64,000 bases of DNA, taken from assembly GCF_021044425.1 (NCBI RefSeq), contig NZ_JAJNEC010000006.1, positions 124,001 through 188,000 of the forward strand. The letters are read 5' to 3'. The notes beneath the pieces were generated by a model. It did not search any database and was not told the origin of the DNA. It worked only from the letters and a program-made list of their open reading frames with translations. Position numbers and translations under genes: made by a program. This stretch comes from Niabella pedocola (GTDB taxonomy: Bacteria; Bacteroidota; Bacteroidia; Chitinophagales; Chitinophagaceae). Below, one piece after another: positions 56,201 through 63,795 of this stretch (its first letter is position 1; the number at the start of each line of letters is the position of its first letter).

Positions 56201-57297
56201 AGCATATAACAACGGAGGAAGGGCGACTCCGGCCCAATGGCAGTTCCTTTACCGCCGACTATTTCCTGAAGGATCATCTGGGCAATGTACGGTCAATGAT
56301 CAATGAGAATGGAACGTTATTGGAGGAGACCCATTATTATCCATTTGGGTTGACGCAAAGAGGAATAAGTGCGCAGCAAGCAACAGCTTCGTTACAGAAT
56401 AAATATTTGTATAATGGTAAAGAGTTGCAAAGTGATTTAGGACTAGACCAATATGATTATGGAGCGAGGTTTTATGATGCACAGATAGGAAGATGGGGGC
56501 AGGTAGATCCGCTGGCGGATCAGATGCGTAGACATTCTGTTTATAATTATGCTTTTGATAATCCGATAAAATTTATAGATCCGGATGGGATGGCTCCCTT
56601 TGATGATTATTATAGTAGAAGAACTGGTAAATATCTAGGAAGTGATGCAGATAACAGTTCCGTTGGTGTAAGACGCCTGATTGATGAAGATAGGTTTACG
56701 CAAATAGGTAATGAAAGTGGAGGAACAAATACATGGACAGCTACTGTACAACTACAAAGTGAAGGTTCTATTATTTCTGTTGATGATTCAAAAATTCAAT
56801 CTGATTTACAAACAATCAGAGATGATTCAAGAACCCAAAGTATTGAGCATCAGATCTATATTTATATCGATGTCGCTAATTCCACAATCACATCTAGAAT
56901 TGGAAAACCTGGAACAAATTCTGAAACTACATTAGAAAGTTATCCAATCAAAGCTGGATTTAGTCAGATAGATGGAGTCGATGGAAAACGAGATGCTAAT
57001 ACGATATTAATTGCTCAGGCTCATGGACATCCGGAATCGAATACACCCAATACTCAAACATTAAGTCAAATGTCGCCAAAAGATGAAGGAACTTCAAAAG
57101 GTTTGCAAATTCCGATTTATGGAGTAGATGCTATGTCTGGAAGAAGAGGTGCAGCGGCAAATATAAATAGAGCAAATCCTGACGGAACTACTACTAATAA
57201 AGTGGGAAAGACCAGTGGTGTAGGGAAGTCAGGAACATTTAATATTGGTAGAGACGCCCTGAAGATTTGGGGTAGAAGCGGGAAACCTCAAATGTAG
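53209..57297 (+). CDS. RHS polymorphic-toxin-like protein with JAMM-like C-terminal tip
   Basis: 1362 aa. Signal peptide to about residue 32 (TQAFSQ); a PPC-type beta domain at about 35-160 ([20 protein letters not shown]); a DUF6443-like region at about 170-330 ([32 protein letters not shown]); multiple YD/RHS repeats; and the RHS core ([53 protein letters not shown]). The variable tip after that contains AHGHP (1271-1275) and SPKD (1289-1292), the H-x-H-P...S-x-x-D arrangement of JAMM/JAB metallopeptidases. Base composition becomes distinctly AT-rich from about 56340, within the core, and stays so through the next genes, a sign of tip exchange. The next gene, 5 bp away, could be the immunity gene. 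Sec export suggests a surface or contact-delivered effector. Confidence 0.88.
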   Translation: MNRSATNIRHLQPLLLLALFLSFFLPTQAFSQITGANITNPVIIGNYAAGSYSYSDTKNNSTSNGYGNDIGQSSDDIYYKLTVQGNTQISIALCNSTFDTYLYLLNSSGTIIQSNDDSGPLCTGVQSSIQTNITPGIYYIVTEGYGSYSGNLALSVNCFVQSPPVVFTSDPRNFIKVWEAKYPETSVTTLLGKDVQDVAHTAQYFDGLGRPLQGVIKKGSLDTETGICKDVVTPVVYDELGREARKYLPYVTADATGIYKDGAVAAQAGYYSSAPGLAGQNESHFYSQTVFEASPLNRVLEQFAPGKNWAGSIIQSNEADRHSIKSKYLVNTSQDSIRIWDVTNAVTPGDWGTYAARNASYAAGSLYKSITVDEQGSQVIEFTNNEGLTVLKKVQLTATADNGLGNGHSGWICTYYIYDDLNQLRCVIQPEGVKTLSASNWQLTSTLLAEQCFRYEYDGRQRMIVKQVPGAAAVYMIYDARDRLVMTQDGKLREGNMWNYTCYDALNRPVATGVFSNGNTAQSHRGSASSSIGYPTPAMLNGVQHLTETFYDNYDWVIAAPYSSALSGKIDAAYDGSSDAGNLLAGSNTTWPYAQSNAKDDRTKGMITGTRVQVLGNPTTYRYSLNIYDNKARPIQVKQLNHTGGADIFTTQYSWAGQPLLTISKQNKTGAGAQTNTLVTINTYDALNRLVKISKKLANSLINGGVMSATKDMAINKYDELGRLKEKVLAPTDANGISGLEKQMFDYNIRDWLLGMNRGYASGSNNNSNFGFELSYDQDPVLGGSTGNRYYNGNIAGMTWRGKTGTAEIRRYDFSYDNVNRLMLADFKQYNGSSFSATGAFNSRMGNGSPLNPESAYDYNGNIKEMTQQGMYNGNSLLIDQLSYTYQPGSNKLAKVTDQAGDTRSYQLGDFNDGGNGGDDYAYDVNGNLTKDENKNISGISYNSLNLPEQITVTGKGTISYQYDAAGNKLSKTVNETGQGQKITIYLDGMIFENNVLQHITTEEGRLRPNGSSFTADYFLKDHLGNVRSMINENGTLLEETHYYPFGLTQRGISAQQATASLQNKYLYNGKELQSDLGLDQYDYGARFYDAQIGRWGQVDPLADQMRRHSVYNYAFDNPIKFIDPDGMAPFDDYYSRRTGKYLGSDADNSSVGVRRLIDEDRFTQIGNESGGTNTWTATVQLQSEGSIISVDDSKIQSDLQTIRDDSRTQSIEHQIYIYIDVANSTITSRIGKPGTNSETTLESYPIKAGFSQIDGVDGKRDANTILIAQAHGHPESNTPNTQTLSQMSPKDEGTSKGLQIPIYGVDAMSGRRGAAANINRANPDGTTTNKVGKTSGVGKSGTFNIGRDALKIWGRSGKPQM

Positions 57298-57302
57298 TAA
57301 TT

Positions 57303-57752
57303 ATGAATAATATTAAAAATCTTTTAGTACTGCTATTCTTTTTTCAAGGAACAGTCTTGGTCGCACAGACAGATGATAAGATTAGATATATCTTACCAAA
57401 CAGCGTCGAAAAGTACCTGGACAGTAGTATTAATATCATGTCCGGTAAAGAATATAAATTTTATTTTCTATTCAAAAAGGATGCGCATTTTAATATTACA
57501 ATGGGACGGTATAATAAAACAGAAGAGAAGAATGTTCTACAATGGGTTAGGAAAACTAATCGTTTTGTCCTGATTAATAAATCTATTTATCCATTAATTT
57601 TTGACTATGATTTGACATTTGCTGCTATTGATAATAATATTGGTTTGTTCGGTGATCGAGATGGAAATGTAAAAAAAGTAAGCTTGATTTTACATGGTGC
57701 TTCTATTTACTTTAAAGCCGATGGAACAATAATAAAAATGGAGAATTGGTAA
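57303..57752 (+). CDS. Small exported protein, candidate immunity protein for the RHS tip
   Basis: 149 aa with a signal peptide (MNNIKNLLVLLFFFQGTVLV, ending AQ). The rest is AT-rich in coding and shows beta strands with many Asp/Asn/Lys/Phe (KEYKFYFLFKKDAHFNITMG, IYPLIFDYDLTFAAIDNN). I do not recognise the family. It lies 5 bp after the RHS stop, has the same shifted composition as the RHS tip, and is exported like its neighbour; this is the usual place for an immunity gene. The role is inferred from position only. Confidence 0.65.
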   Translation: MNNIKNLLVLLFFFQGTVLVAQTDDKIRYILPNSVEKYLDSSINIMSGKEYKFYFLFKKDAHFNITMGRYNKTEEKNVLQWVRKTNRFVLINKSIYPLIFDYDLTFAAIDNNIGLFGDRDGNVKKVSLILHGASIYFKADGTIIKMENW

Positions 57753-57760
57753 CAGCAGTA

Positions 57761-57913
57761 ATGGATAAAATAAATAACCTTCCTAATTGCGGATTCAATA
57801 CTTCAAAGGTGTCAAGTCGGAAACTCGGGACAAAAGTTGAAAAAACATTTGTTGAAGCAGTAACTGGTGGCGGAAAAAGGCAATCAAAAGCAGAACATAA
57901 ATATCTCAATTAA
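57761..57913 (+). CDS. Short ORF, possible displaced RHS tip fragment
   Basis: 50 codons from ATG 57761 to TAA 57913, 8 bp after the preceding stop. The product starts MDKINNLPNCGFNTSKVSSR and ends RQSKAEHKYLN. It has no signal peptide and is basic, Gly/Lys/Thr-rich at the end. Its shape resembles the last residues of a toxin domain rather than a complete protein, suggesting a remnant of an older RHS tip. It could also be a small real gene. Evidence is positional only. Confidence 0.35.
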   Translation: MDKINNLPNCGFNTSKVSSRKLGTKVEKTFVEAVTGGGKRQSKAEHKYLN

Positions 57914-57923
57914 ATGATTACTT

Positions 57924-58259
57924 ATGTATTGGAAACTGTTTGTTTTGAGTTTTGCTATATTAAGTTGTTCTGGAAGATCAGAAGTTATTAATACTAATGA
58001 TGCAGAGAGCATTACTGTATCCTCAAATAATGAATTTGATTCCAGTGCGAAATACATAACGACTAAGGATAGCATTAAGAGCATTTTAAATCAATTAAAT
58101 AAGGCATATCCAACGCCAATAAAGTTTTACGCTACCCATAGGCTTGAGGTTTTGTATCGCAATGGCTTGCGGGTATTAGTTCTATGTAATGCTAAATCAA
58201 TGAAAGTGGAGGGACGGACTTATAGAATGAGCAGGGATATAAGTGATATACTTCAGTAA
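57924..58259 (+). CDS. Small lipoprotein, possible second immunity protein
   Basis: 111 aa; lipoprotein signal MYWKLFVLSFAILSC-SG with Cys at residue 15. The mature part is Ser/Thr/Asn-rich and then contains a compact alpha/beta stretch (IKSILNQLNKAYPTPIKFYA, LEVLYRNGLRVLVLCNAKSM). No family is recognised. It begins 10 bp after the preceding short frame in the AT-rich part of the operon. Small lipoproteins are common immunity proteins for periplasm- or surface-acting effectors, so it may protect against the present or a former tip. Confidence 0.6.
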   Translation: MYWKLFVLSFAILSCSGRSEVINTNDAESITVSSNNEFDSSAKYITTKDSIKSILNQLNKAYPTPIKFYATHRLEVLYRNGLRVLVLCNAKSMKVEGRTYRMSRDISDILQ

Positions 58260-58300
58260 AATAAAGTTAAAGGACAGGGAAAAAAGTGAAAAATCTGGAC

Positions 58301-58324
58301 AACAGTCCGGGCGCCCGGACTGTT
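58301..58324. repeat. Perfect 24-bp GC-rich palindrome
   Basis: AACAGTCCGGGC (58301-58312) is followed directly by its reverse complement GCCCGGACTGTT (58313-58324). It lies 42 bp after the lipoprotein stop in otherwise AT-rich DNA, and is followed by TGCGG rather than a T-run. It may terminate transcription or mark a recombination boundary. Its presence argues against starting the next gene at the GTG at 58286. Confidence 0.7.
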
Positions 58325-58348
58325 TGCGGTATGTATAGGCAGCACTTT

Positions 58349-58645
58349 ATGAAACAGTGTTATCAAATTATTTTAGTGTATTTATTGGCGATGATTTTTC
58401 TTTATCCGGTTATTGCGCATATATTGATGTTTCAATTAGGTTACATGACGGATAAGTTACCACATGGTAAATTTTGGATTTATATACAAATATTCATGAG
58501 CGGCCCAGGCCTGATTATATTAGGGATATTGCTTTATTTTAAGTACGGCGGACTTGTTAATAAAATTTTTGGAATATGTTTCTTTATTATGGCTCTGTGT
58601 TGGCTATGCAATATTGCTGGTGATGTAATTAAAGAAGCTGCTTAG
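58349..58645 (+). CDS. Small membrane protein, unknown function
   Basis: 98 aa from the ATG at 58349 (MKQCYQIILVYLLAMIFLYP); in-frame ATG 58331 and GTG 58286 are less likely because the palindrome would then be inside or just before the gene. Three hydrophobic segments: about residues 6-28, 45-62 (FMSGPGLIILGILLYF) and 68-88 (KIFGICFFIMALCWLCNIAG). No family recognised. It is followed 9 bp later by a strong terminator. It may be an immunity protein or cargo of the RHS region. Confidence 0.6.
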   Translation: MKQCYQIILVYLLAMIFLYPVIAHILMFQLGYMTDKLPHGKFWIYIQIFMSGPGLIILGILLYFKYGGLVNKIFGICFFIMALCWLCNIAGDVIKEAA

Positions 58646-58654
58646 TTTAAATAT

Positions 58655-58679
58655 AAAAGCCCGGCATTGCGGGGCTTTT
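58655..58679 (+). terminator. Strong rho-independent terminator
   Basis: AAAAGCCC (58655-58662) pairs with GGGCTTTT (58672-58679) around a short GC loop, with the T-run within the second arm. The symmetric A/T ends mean it may work in both directions. It closes the RHS operon. Confidence 0.85.
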
Positions 58680-58711
58680 AGAGCGCTTATCAATATGTGC
58701 ATTATGTAAAG

Positions 58712-58933
58712 ATGCTAGGCGGAGAGGTCGAAGCTACTTTTGAGTTGATTGAGAAAAGTAATAGTAGAAAAGATACGGCCCTGGTCGGCAACTCCATTGG
58801 CTTTAAAATTGGGGTAACGTCTAAGGTGTTCGAGAAAATTCCGTTCAGGACAATAGGAAGAACCCTATTGTCAGTACAATCGCCTAAGGTTGCAAAGACA
58901 ATAACGGCAACTTTCAGAGCGTTGCTCAACTGA
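58712..58933 (+). pseudogene. Probable gene fragment after the RHS operon
   Basis: An open frame of about 74 codons from ATG 58712 (MLGGEVEATFELIEKSNSRK) to TGA 58933, open upstream as far as a stop at 58679, inside the terminator. The product has no signal peptide and begins as if inside a longer protein; upstream in-frame residues (AYQYVHYVK) continue it. It could be the tail of a displaced RHS tip or a small independent gene. No family recognised. It is convergent with the EamA gene. Confidence 0.35.
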
Positions 58934-58983
58934 TAAATGTGGGAATGAATCAGTAATAATGCCACTCTTTTCCCCTTTAAATT

Positions 58984-59874
58984 TTATCTGGCAAATTTCT
59001 TTGTACCGACTACACATAAAATCACCCCAACTGTAACGGCCAGCATACCGATGCTTACGTGCTCGTGCAGTAAGCAGGTGGCAAGTGCCAAACCGAAAAA
59101 GGGTTGTAACAACTGCAATTGTCCTACGGTTGCAGTACCGCCTTGTGCCAAACCTTTATACCAGAAAACGAAGCCGATAAACATACTGAACAACGATACA
59201 TAACCCAGGCCGATCCAGGCTCCTGTACCAACGGCCTCAAATGAGGCAGGCATAAAAACTACTGTAAGCGGCAGCATCAGCGGTAATGAAAGTACCAGGG
59301 CCCAGGAAATAACCTGCCATCCACCTAAGGTCTTTGTCAGTTTTGCGCCTTCCGCATAACCCAATCCACAAAGAATGACCGCGCCAAGCATCAGTACGTC
59401 GCCGAGAGGTGAAGCCGAAAGACCTTGTGCCAACGCATAGCCGATCACCAGCAGGCTGCCCAAAACAGAAAAAAGCCAGAATATGGGCCGGGGCCGTTCG
59501 CCTCCGCGAAGGATACCAAATATGGCGGTAGCTACCGGCAATATTCCTATAAAAACAATGGAATGCGCCGAGGTGACGTATGTTAGCGCTAAGGCACTTA
59601 ATAAGGGAAAACCAACCACTACACCAAGCGCCACAATGGCCAGTGAAAAAAAATGTTTTCGTTCCGGGCGCTTTTCTTTGAAGAGGATTAATACGATAAG
59701 TGCCAGTATCCCTGCAACAGCAGCGCGGGCAACGGTAAGAAACACAGGATTAAATACAGCAACCGCTACTCTTGTGGCCGGCAGCGACCCACTAAACAAT
59801 ACCACACCTATAAAGCCATTCAACCAGCCCTGTGCTGAATTTTCTTTTATCTTATTTATAACCAGTTCTGACAT
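58984..59874 (-). CDS. EamA-family (DMT) transporter
   Basis: 296 aa, about ten hydrophobic helices in two EamA repeats. Residues 1-20 are cytoplasmic, then WLNGFIGVVLFSGSLPATRV, FLTVARAAVAGILALIVLIL, SAHSIVFIGILPVATAIFGI, GLGYVSLFSMFIGFVFWYKG, and the last helices end GTKKFAR. The family exports amino acids or related small metabolites, or drugs, across the inner membrane. It is transcribed in the same direction as serC, 94 bp downstream of it, so both may be controlled by the MocR-type regulator encoded divergently. Substrate unknown. Confidence 0.9.
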   Translation of the reverse strand: MSELVINKIKENSAQGWLNGFIGVVLFSGSLPATRVAVAVFNPVFLTVARAAVAGILALIVLILFKEKRPERKHFFSLAIVALGVVVGFPLLSALALTYVTSAHSIVFIGILPVATAIFGILRGGERPRPIFWLFSVLGSLLVIGYALAQGLSASPLGDVLMLGAVILCGLGYAEGAKLTKTLGGWQVISWALVLSLPLMLPLTVVFMPASFEAVGTGAWIGLGYVSLFSMFIGFVFWYKGLAQGGTATVGQLQLLQPFFGLALATCLLHEHVSIGMLAVTVGVILCVVGTKKFAR

Positions 59875-59968
59875 TGGATTATATGTTGATGTAAATTTCG
59901 GAAACGAGTGTAGATGAGTACCGCCGCAGTTACGATTGTTTTTATGGATACAGTGTAACTACGGATCT

Positions 59969-61051
59969 TTAAGCGCCTGGCTGCATATGGTGTTCAAACT
60001 CCTGCATAACGGCAACTAAGGTCTTAACACTTTCCAGCGACAATGCATTGTACAGTGATGCCCTGAACCCGCCGTAATCTGCATATTGTTTGATGCCTAC
60101 CACCCCTCGTTCTGCTGCAAAATCCAGGAACGCCTGTTCCTGTTCCGGCTTATCTGCCCAAAATGTAATGTTCATCCTGCTCCGTTGCGTGCTATTGCTG
60201 ACTCTGCCCGTAAAAAGACGGTTCCTGTCAATTTCTTCATAAAGCAGCTGGCTTTTCTCGATATTCCTTTTTTCAATGGCGCTGATGCCGCCTTCACGTT
60301 GCAGCCACTGGAGATTGAGCAAGGTTGTATAAATGGCAAAAACGGGCGGCGTATTGTAGAGCGACCTGTTTGTTGCAAGGGTGGCATAGTTAAATATGTT
60401 GGGAATATCCGGGTTGACGTTATCCAGCAGGTCTTTTCTAATAACGATGATGGAAACACCCGCTGCCCCGGCATTTTTTTGTACACTGGCATATATCATC
60501 CCGAATTTTGTAACATCGATTTCCGCACTCAGTATATCGGATGACATATCGCAGATAACCGGCACGGATGTTTGCGGTACCTCCCTCAGGGTTGTTCCGT
60601 AGATCGTATTGTTTGAAGTATAGTGAAAATAAATACTGTCTTCTGGAATAGCGAAGCCGGTAGGAATGGAACGGTAGGCCTCCGCTTTTCCCGATGCAAC
60701 AACATGAACCCTGCCGTAATAGCGGGCCTCATTGATGGCATTGGCTGCCCAAACGCCGCTGTCGAGGTAAGCGGCTCCTGTGTCTTTATGTAAGAGGTTG
60801 AGCGGAATTTGTGCAAAATGCTGGCTTGCTCCGCCCGCAAGAAACAACACGGCATATGCCTGTGGAATAGAAAGCAGTTCACGCAGCAAAGCTTCTGCTT
60901 CCATAAGAATGCCGGCAAACGCGGAAGACCGGTGCGAAGTTTCCAGCAAAGAAAGCCCGGTTCCGTTATAATTCTTAATGGCATCCGCTGCCTTATGATA
61001 TACGTAATCGGGTAGTATAGCGGGGCCACCGCTAAAATTATGCAATTTCAT
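59969..61051 (-). CDS. serC: Phosphoserine aminotransferase
   Basis: 360 aa, full length for the family. Features: HNFSGGPAILPDYVYHKAAD at the N-terminus, GLSLLETSHRSSAF, VLFLAGGASQHFAQIPLNLL, VICDMSSDILSAEIDVTKFG and the PLP-binding Lys192 in YASVQKNAGAAGVSI; the C-terminal half has NTPPVFAIYTTLLNLQWLQ and RSRMNITFW. It converts 3-phosphohydroxypyruvate to phosphoserine in the cytoplasm (serine biosynthesis) and also serves the DXP-dependent vitamin B6 pathway in organisms that have it. It is divergent from the MocR-type regulator and upstream of the EamA gene. SerA and SerB are not in this window. Confidence 0.95.
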   Translation of the reverse strand: MKLHNFSGGPAILPDYVYHKAADAIKNYNGTGLSLLETSHRSSAFAGILMEAEALLRELLSIPQAYAVLFLAGGASQHFAQIPLNLLHKDTGAAYLDSGVWAANAINEARYYGRVHVVASGKAEAYRSIPTGFAIPEDSIYFHYTSNNTIYGTTLREVPQTSVPVICDMSSDILSAEIDVTKFGMIYASVQKNAGAAGVSIIVIRKDLLDNVNPDIPNIFNYATLATNRSLYNTPPVFAIYTTLLNLQWLQREGGISAIEKRNIEKSQLLYEEIDRNRLFTGRVSNSTQRSRMNITFWADKPEQEQAFLDFAAERGVVGIKQYADYGGFRASLYNALSLESVKTLVAVMQEFEHHMQPGA

Positions 61052-61228
61052 TATTGATCCTATTTTAGGACAAAAGTACTCTTGGGTTTTGGATAAACAC
61101 AGTCACAGTTTTTGATATTTTAATAGACACAGTTATTTTTGCTATACCGGGGATGATTTTAACAGTCGTACAGCGATTTTTGGTATAGAGCACTTGCGTA
61201 CCGGCAAAAAGCTACAAATCCAATAGCC
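61052..61228. promoter_or_regulatory. Divergent serC / MocR promoter region with candidate operators
   Basis: 177 bp. Two direct repeats are visible: CACAGTTTTTGATAT at about 61105-61119 and CACAGTTATTTTTGCTAT at about 61128-61145. An inverted pair CTATACC (61142-61148) and GGTATAG (61182-61188) has a 40-bp centre-to-centre spacing, near four helix turns. MocR regulators such as GabR bind ATACC-type repeats of comparable separation, so autoregulation and control of serC are plausible. Confidence 0.5.
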
Positions 61229-62641
61229 ATGAAAAAGGAATTTTTATATAGTGAAATAGCAAATAACATTGCCGATAAGATTAAGACAGGCGTACTTAAA
61301 GCGGGGGAGCGTCTTCCATCGGTAAGAAAATTGAGCGAGGAACACGGGATGAGTGTTAATACCGCGAAAAGGGTCTTTCTCGAACTGGAAGCACAATCAT
61401 TGGTGCAGTCAAAACCCCAGTCAGGCTATTTTGTAAGCACGTTAAATTATCTGAAGCTTCCGTTACCGGAGGCCAGTCAGCCGGTTCCGGTTGCCAATAA
61501 CAGGGAACCGGATGCACTGATAAGCGGTGTTTACTCCACCATGGGACGCAGCGATCTAACGCTGTTTTCCATTGGCGTACCCTCCGGCAACCTGCTGCCG
61601 CTGGCAAAATTAAAAAAGGAGATTGTACTGGCCACAAGAGAACTAAAGGAAGGAGGTACGGAATATGAACCGCTGCAGGGCAATGTGAAACTGCGCCGGA
61701 TGGTGGCCGCCCGCTCATTGGCCTGGAAGGGCAGTTTAAAGGAAAGCGACCTGGTTACCACAAACGGCTGCATGAACGCATTGGCTTTGTGTCTGATGGC
61801 ATTGACGAAACGGGGTGATACCATTGCGTTGGAAAGTCCCTGTTATCCCGGCATTCTCCAGCTTGCGGTAAGCCTGGGACTGAAAGTGCTGGAAGTAGCC
61901 ACGCACCCCGTAACGGGCATCGATATTGCGGCGCTGAAAAAATTGCTGCCGAAGATAACCGTCTGCCTTTTGGTGCCCAATTTCAATACGCCTCTGGGAT
62001 ATTGTATGCCCGATGCAAATAAAAAGGAGGTGGTGGCACTGCTGGCGGCGTATAACATTCCGCTTATTGAAGATGATACCTACGGGGATATTCATTTCGG
62101 TTCGGAACGTCCAAAATGCTGTAAATCGTTCGACCGGCATGGTAATGTGCTGTGGTGCGGGTCTGTATCCAAAACGCTTGCCCCGGGATATCGCGTAGGT
62201 TGGGTTGCGCCCGGCAGGTACAAAGAGCAAATACTGAAACTAAAGCTGATACATTCCGTGTCTTCTACCTCTGTGATCAACGAAGCCGTGGGAAACTTCC
62301 TGCTGACGGGGAAATATGAGCACCATCTTCGCCACCTGCGCAGAACGTTACAGGAAAATTATCAGCAATGCGCGGATGCGATCGCCGACTATTTTCCGGA
62401 AGGAACCAGGATCAGCCGGCCACAGGGAGGTCTTGCACTTTGGGTAGAATTCCCGAAAACAGTAGATACGGGTGAATTGTACAACGATGCCCTGAAAAAG
62501 CGCATCAGTATTTCGCCTGGTCGAATGTTTACATTGCAAAACCAGTTTCATAACTGTATGCGTCTTTGTATCGGTTTACCGTGGACGGATGAGCTGAAAC
62601 TGAAATTGAAACAGCTCGGAGCGCTTGCGAAAATGATATAA
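61229..62641 (+). CDS. MocR-family regulator (GntR HTH fused to aminotransferase-like domain)
   Basis: 470 aa. Residues about 8-75 are a GntR winged helix (LKAGERLPSVRKLSEEHGMS, then VNTAKRVFLELEAQSLVQSK). Residues about 115-465 form a fold type I aminotransferase domain with YEPLQGNVKLRRMVAARSLA, TTNGCMNALALCL, LIEDDTYGDIHFG and the PLP-binding Lys315 in GSVSKTLAPGYRVGW. These proteins sense amino compounds or PLP and control a neighbouring gene, usually divergent. Here serC and an EamA transporter are divergent, making serine, a related amino acid, or vitamin B6 possible signals. Some related proteins are true aminotransferases; the intact HTH favours a regulator. Confidence 0.92.
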   Translation: MKKEFLYSEIANNIADKIKTGVLKAGERLPSVRKLSEEHGMSVNTAKRVFLELEAQSLVQSKPQSGYFVSTLNYLKLPLPEASQPVPVANNREPDALISGVYSTMGRSDLTLFSIGVPSGNLLPLAKLKKEIVLATRELKEGGTEYEPLQGNVKLRRMVAARSLAWKGSLKESDLVTTNGCMNALALCLMALTKRGDTIALESPCYPGILQLAVSLGLKVLEVATHPVTGIDIAALKKLLPKITVCLLVPNFNTPLGYCMPDANKKEVVALLAAYNIPLIEDDTYGDIHFGSERPKCCKSFDRHGNVLWCGSVSKTLAPGYRVGWVAPGRYKEQILKLKLIHSVSSTSVINEAVGNFLLTGKYEHHLRHLRRTLQENYQQCADAIADYFPEGTRISRPQGGLALWVEFPKTVDTGELYNDALKKRISISPGRMFTLQNQFHNCMRLCIGLPWTDELKLKLKQLGALAKMI

Positions 62642-62993
62642 CTGCCCGGAGCAACAAAAGATAACCAGGAGGAATGGCCAGGTTTATGCATTAACACCGT
62701 ATGAACAGATCCGGGTTATCGGGTCAGTGCAATTGTTGCATTAATATTTTTTTAATATAAAAACGTTTTTTAATGTTTTTATATTCAGTTGTTAAGGCTG
62801 CCTGCCCTGGATCGCCAATGAAGTTGCGGGTATGTGCAATTATAGCGCTCAATCGTTTGCACATAATTCTGCGAAAATTTCTGCCGGATGTTTTGTAGTT
62901 TTATTATGAATTGTTTGTTTGTGTATTTTAAGCACAGTTATCGCCTTTAGTAAAAACGATCACTTATATTTCTCTGTAACTACAACTTAATGT
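62642..62993. other. Intergenic region between MocR and ECF sigma genes
   Basis: 352 bp without a convincing gene. It is AT-rich and includes the inverted repeat at 62754-62785. A sigma-gene promoter is expected close to 62960 (CACTTATATTTCTCTG) but the match to the -7 consensus is imperfect. Confidence 0.5.
62754..62785. repeat. AT-rich 11-bp inverted repeat
   Basis: AATATAAAAAC (62754-62764) and its exact complement GTTTTTATATT (62775-62785) around a 10-nt T-rich loop. It lies 113 bp after the MocR stop and about 210 bp before the sigma factor. Either a terminator for the MocR gene or a protein binding site. Confidence 0.5.
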
Positions 62994-63560
62994 ATGGAGC
63001 GTAACAAGGTTTTGGCCTTAAAAGAGGGAGACTATAGGGTCTTCAATGATGTTTTCGAAGCCTACTGGAATAAAGTATATATCTATTTAGTAAAAAAAAC
63101 CAAGAACTCAGAAGTAGCAAAGGATCTGACTCAGCTTGTGTTTATCAAACTTTGGAAATATCGTCAGACATTGTCCGATCAGATTGGGCTAAACGAGCAG
63201 ATATTCAGGAAAACAAAACAAATATTTATTGATTGGTTACGCCAGGAGCTACGTAACCGCAATCATATTATGGCAGTGGATAACCTGCCCCAGGCGGGAG
63301 CCATACTTGCAAATGAAGAAAATCTTGAAACTAAAAGAGATATTTATATAGCGCTGCAAACCCTGCCACCTAAAAGAAAGCAGATATTTGAGCTTAAGCA
63401 TATTCATGGATATTCATATAAGGAAATCGCAGCGGCATTAAAAATATCGGTAAAAACTGTTGATAATCAATTAACAAAAGCTAATTTGCAGCTACGCAAG
63501 CTCCTTCAGATGTCCGTTTTTACAGCTATCGGTATTGATATTATTAATAATGTTGCGTAA
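62994..63560 (+). CDS. ECF RNA polymerase sigma factor (Bacteroidota family)
   Basis: 188 aa. Region 2 at about 15-75 (FEAYWNKVYIYLVKKTKNSE, VAKDLTQLVFIKLWKYR); region 4 at about 120-175 (LQTLPPKRKQIFELKHIHGY, SYKEIAAALKISVKTVDNQL). The layout is that of the sigma-70 family of extracytoplasmic function typical of SusC/SusD loci. A FecR-like anti-sigma gene begins 236 bp downstream, so it probably responds to a TonB-dependent transporter with an N-terminal signalling domain encoded beyond the window. None of the three SusC proteins here shows such an extension. Confidence 0.93.
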   Translation: MERNKVLALKEGDYRVFNDVFEAYWNKVYIYLVKKTKNSEVAKDLTQLVFIKLWKYRQTLSDQIGLNEQIFRKTKQIFIDWLRQELRNRNHIMAVDNLPQAGAILANEENLETKRDIYIALQTLPPKRKQIFELKHIHGYSYKEIAAALKISVKTVDNQLTKANLQLRKLLQMSVFTAIGIDIINNVA

Positions 63561-63795
63561 AGCGGGGTGAATAAAATTGTACTAAAGATATTGCCTGGCA
63601 TTACGGGTGTGCAACATTTATTGGAGCCCGCATTGATAGTTAAACAGCACCGGCAGATACATGAACATGCAACCAGTTCCGATGCGACAGATCCAGGTAT
63701 TTAAAAGCAGATTTTTTTTGGCCGGAATAGGGACTTTCCCCAACCCTGGCGTACTTATTATAGATACAATTTAGATACAGAACTTTTGATCAGCC

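Noticed and set aside
58286..58348. GTG start for the small membrane protein, giving 119 aa
   Set aside because: The extra 21 codons run through the perfect GC-rich palindrome and encode no signal or conserved sequence; ATG 58349 directly precedes the first membrane segment.
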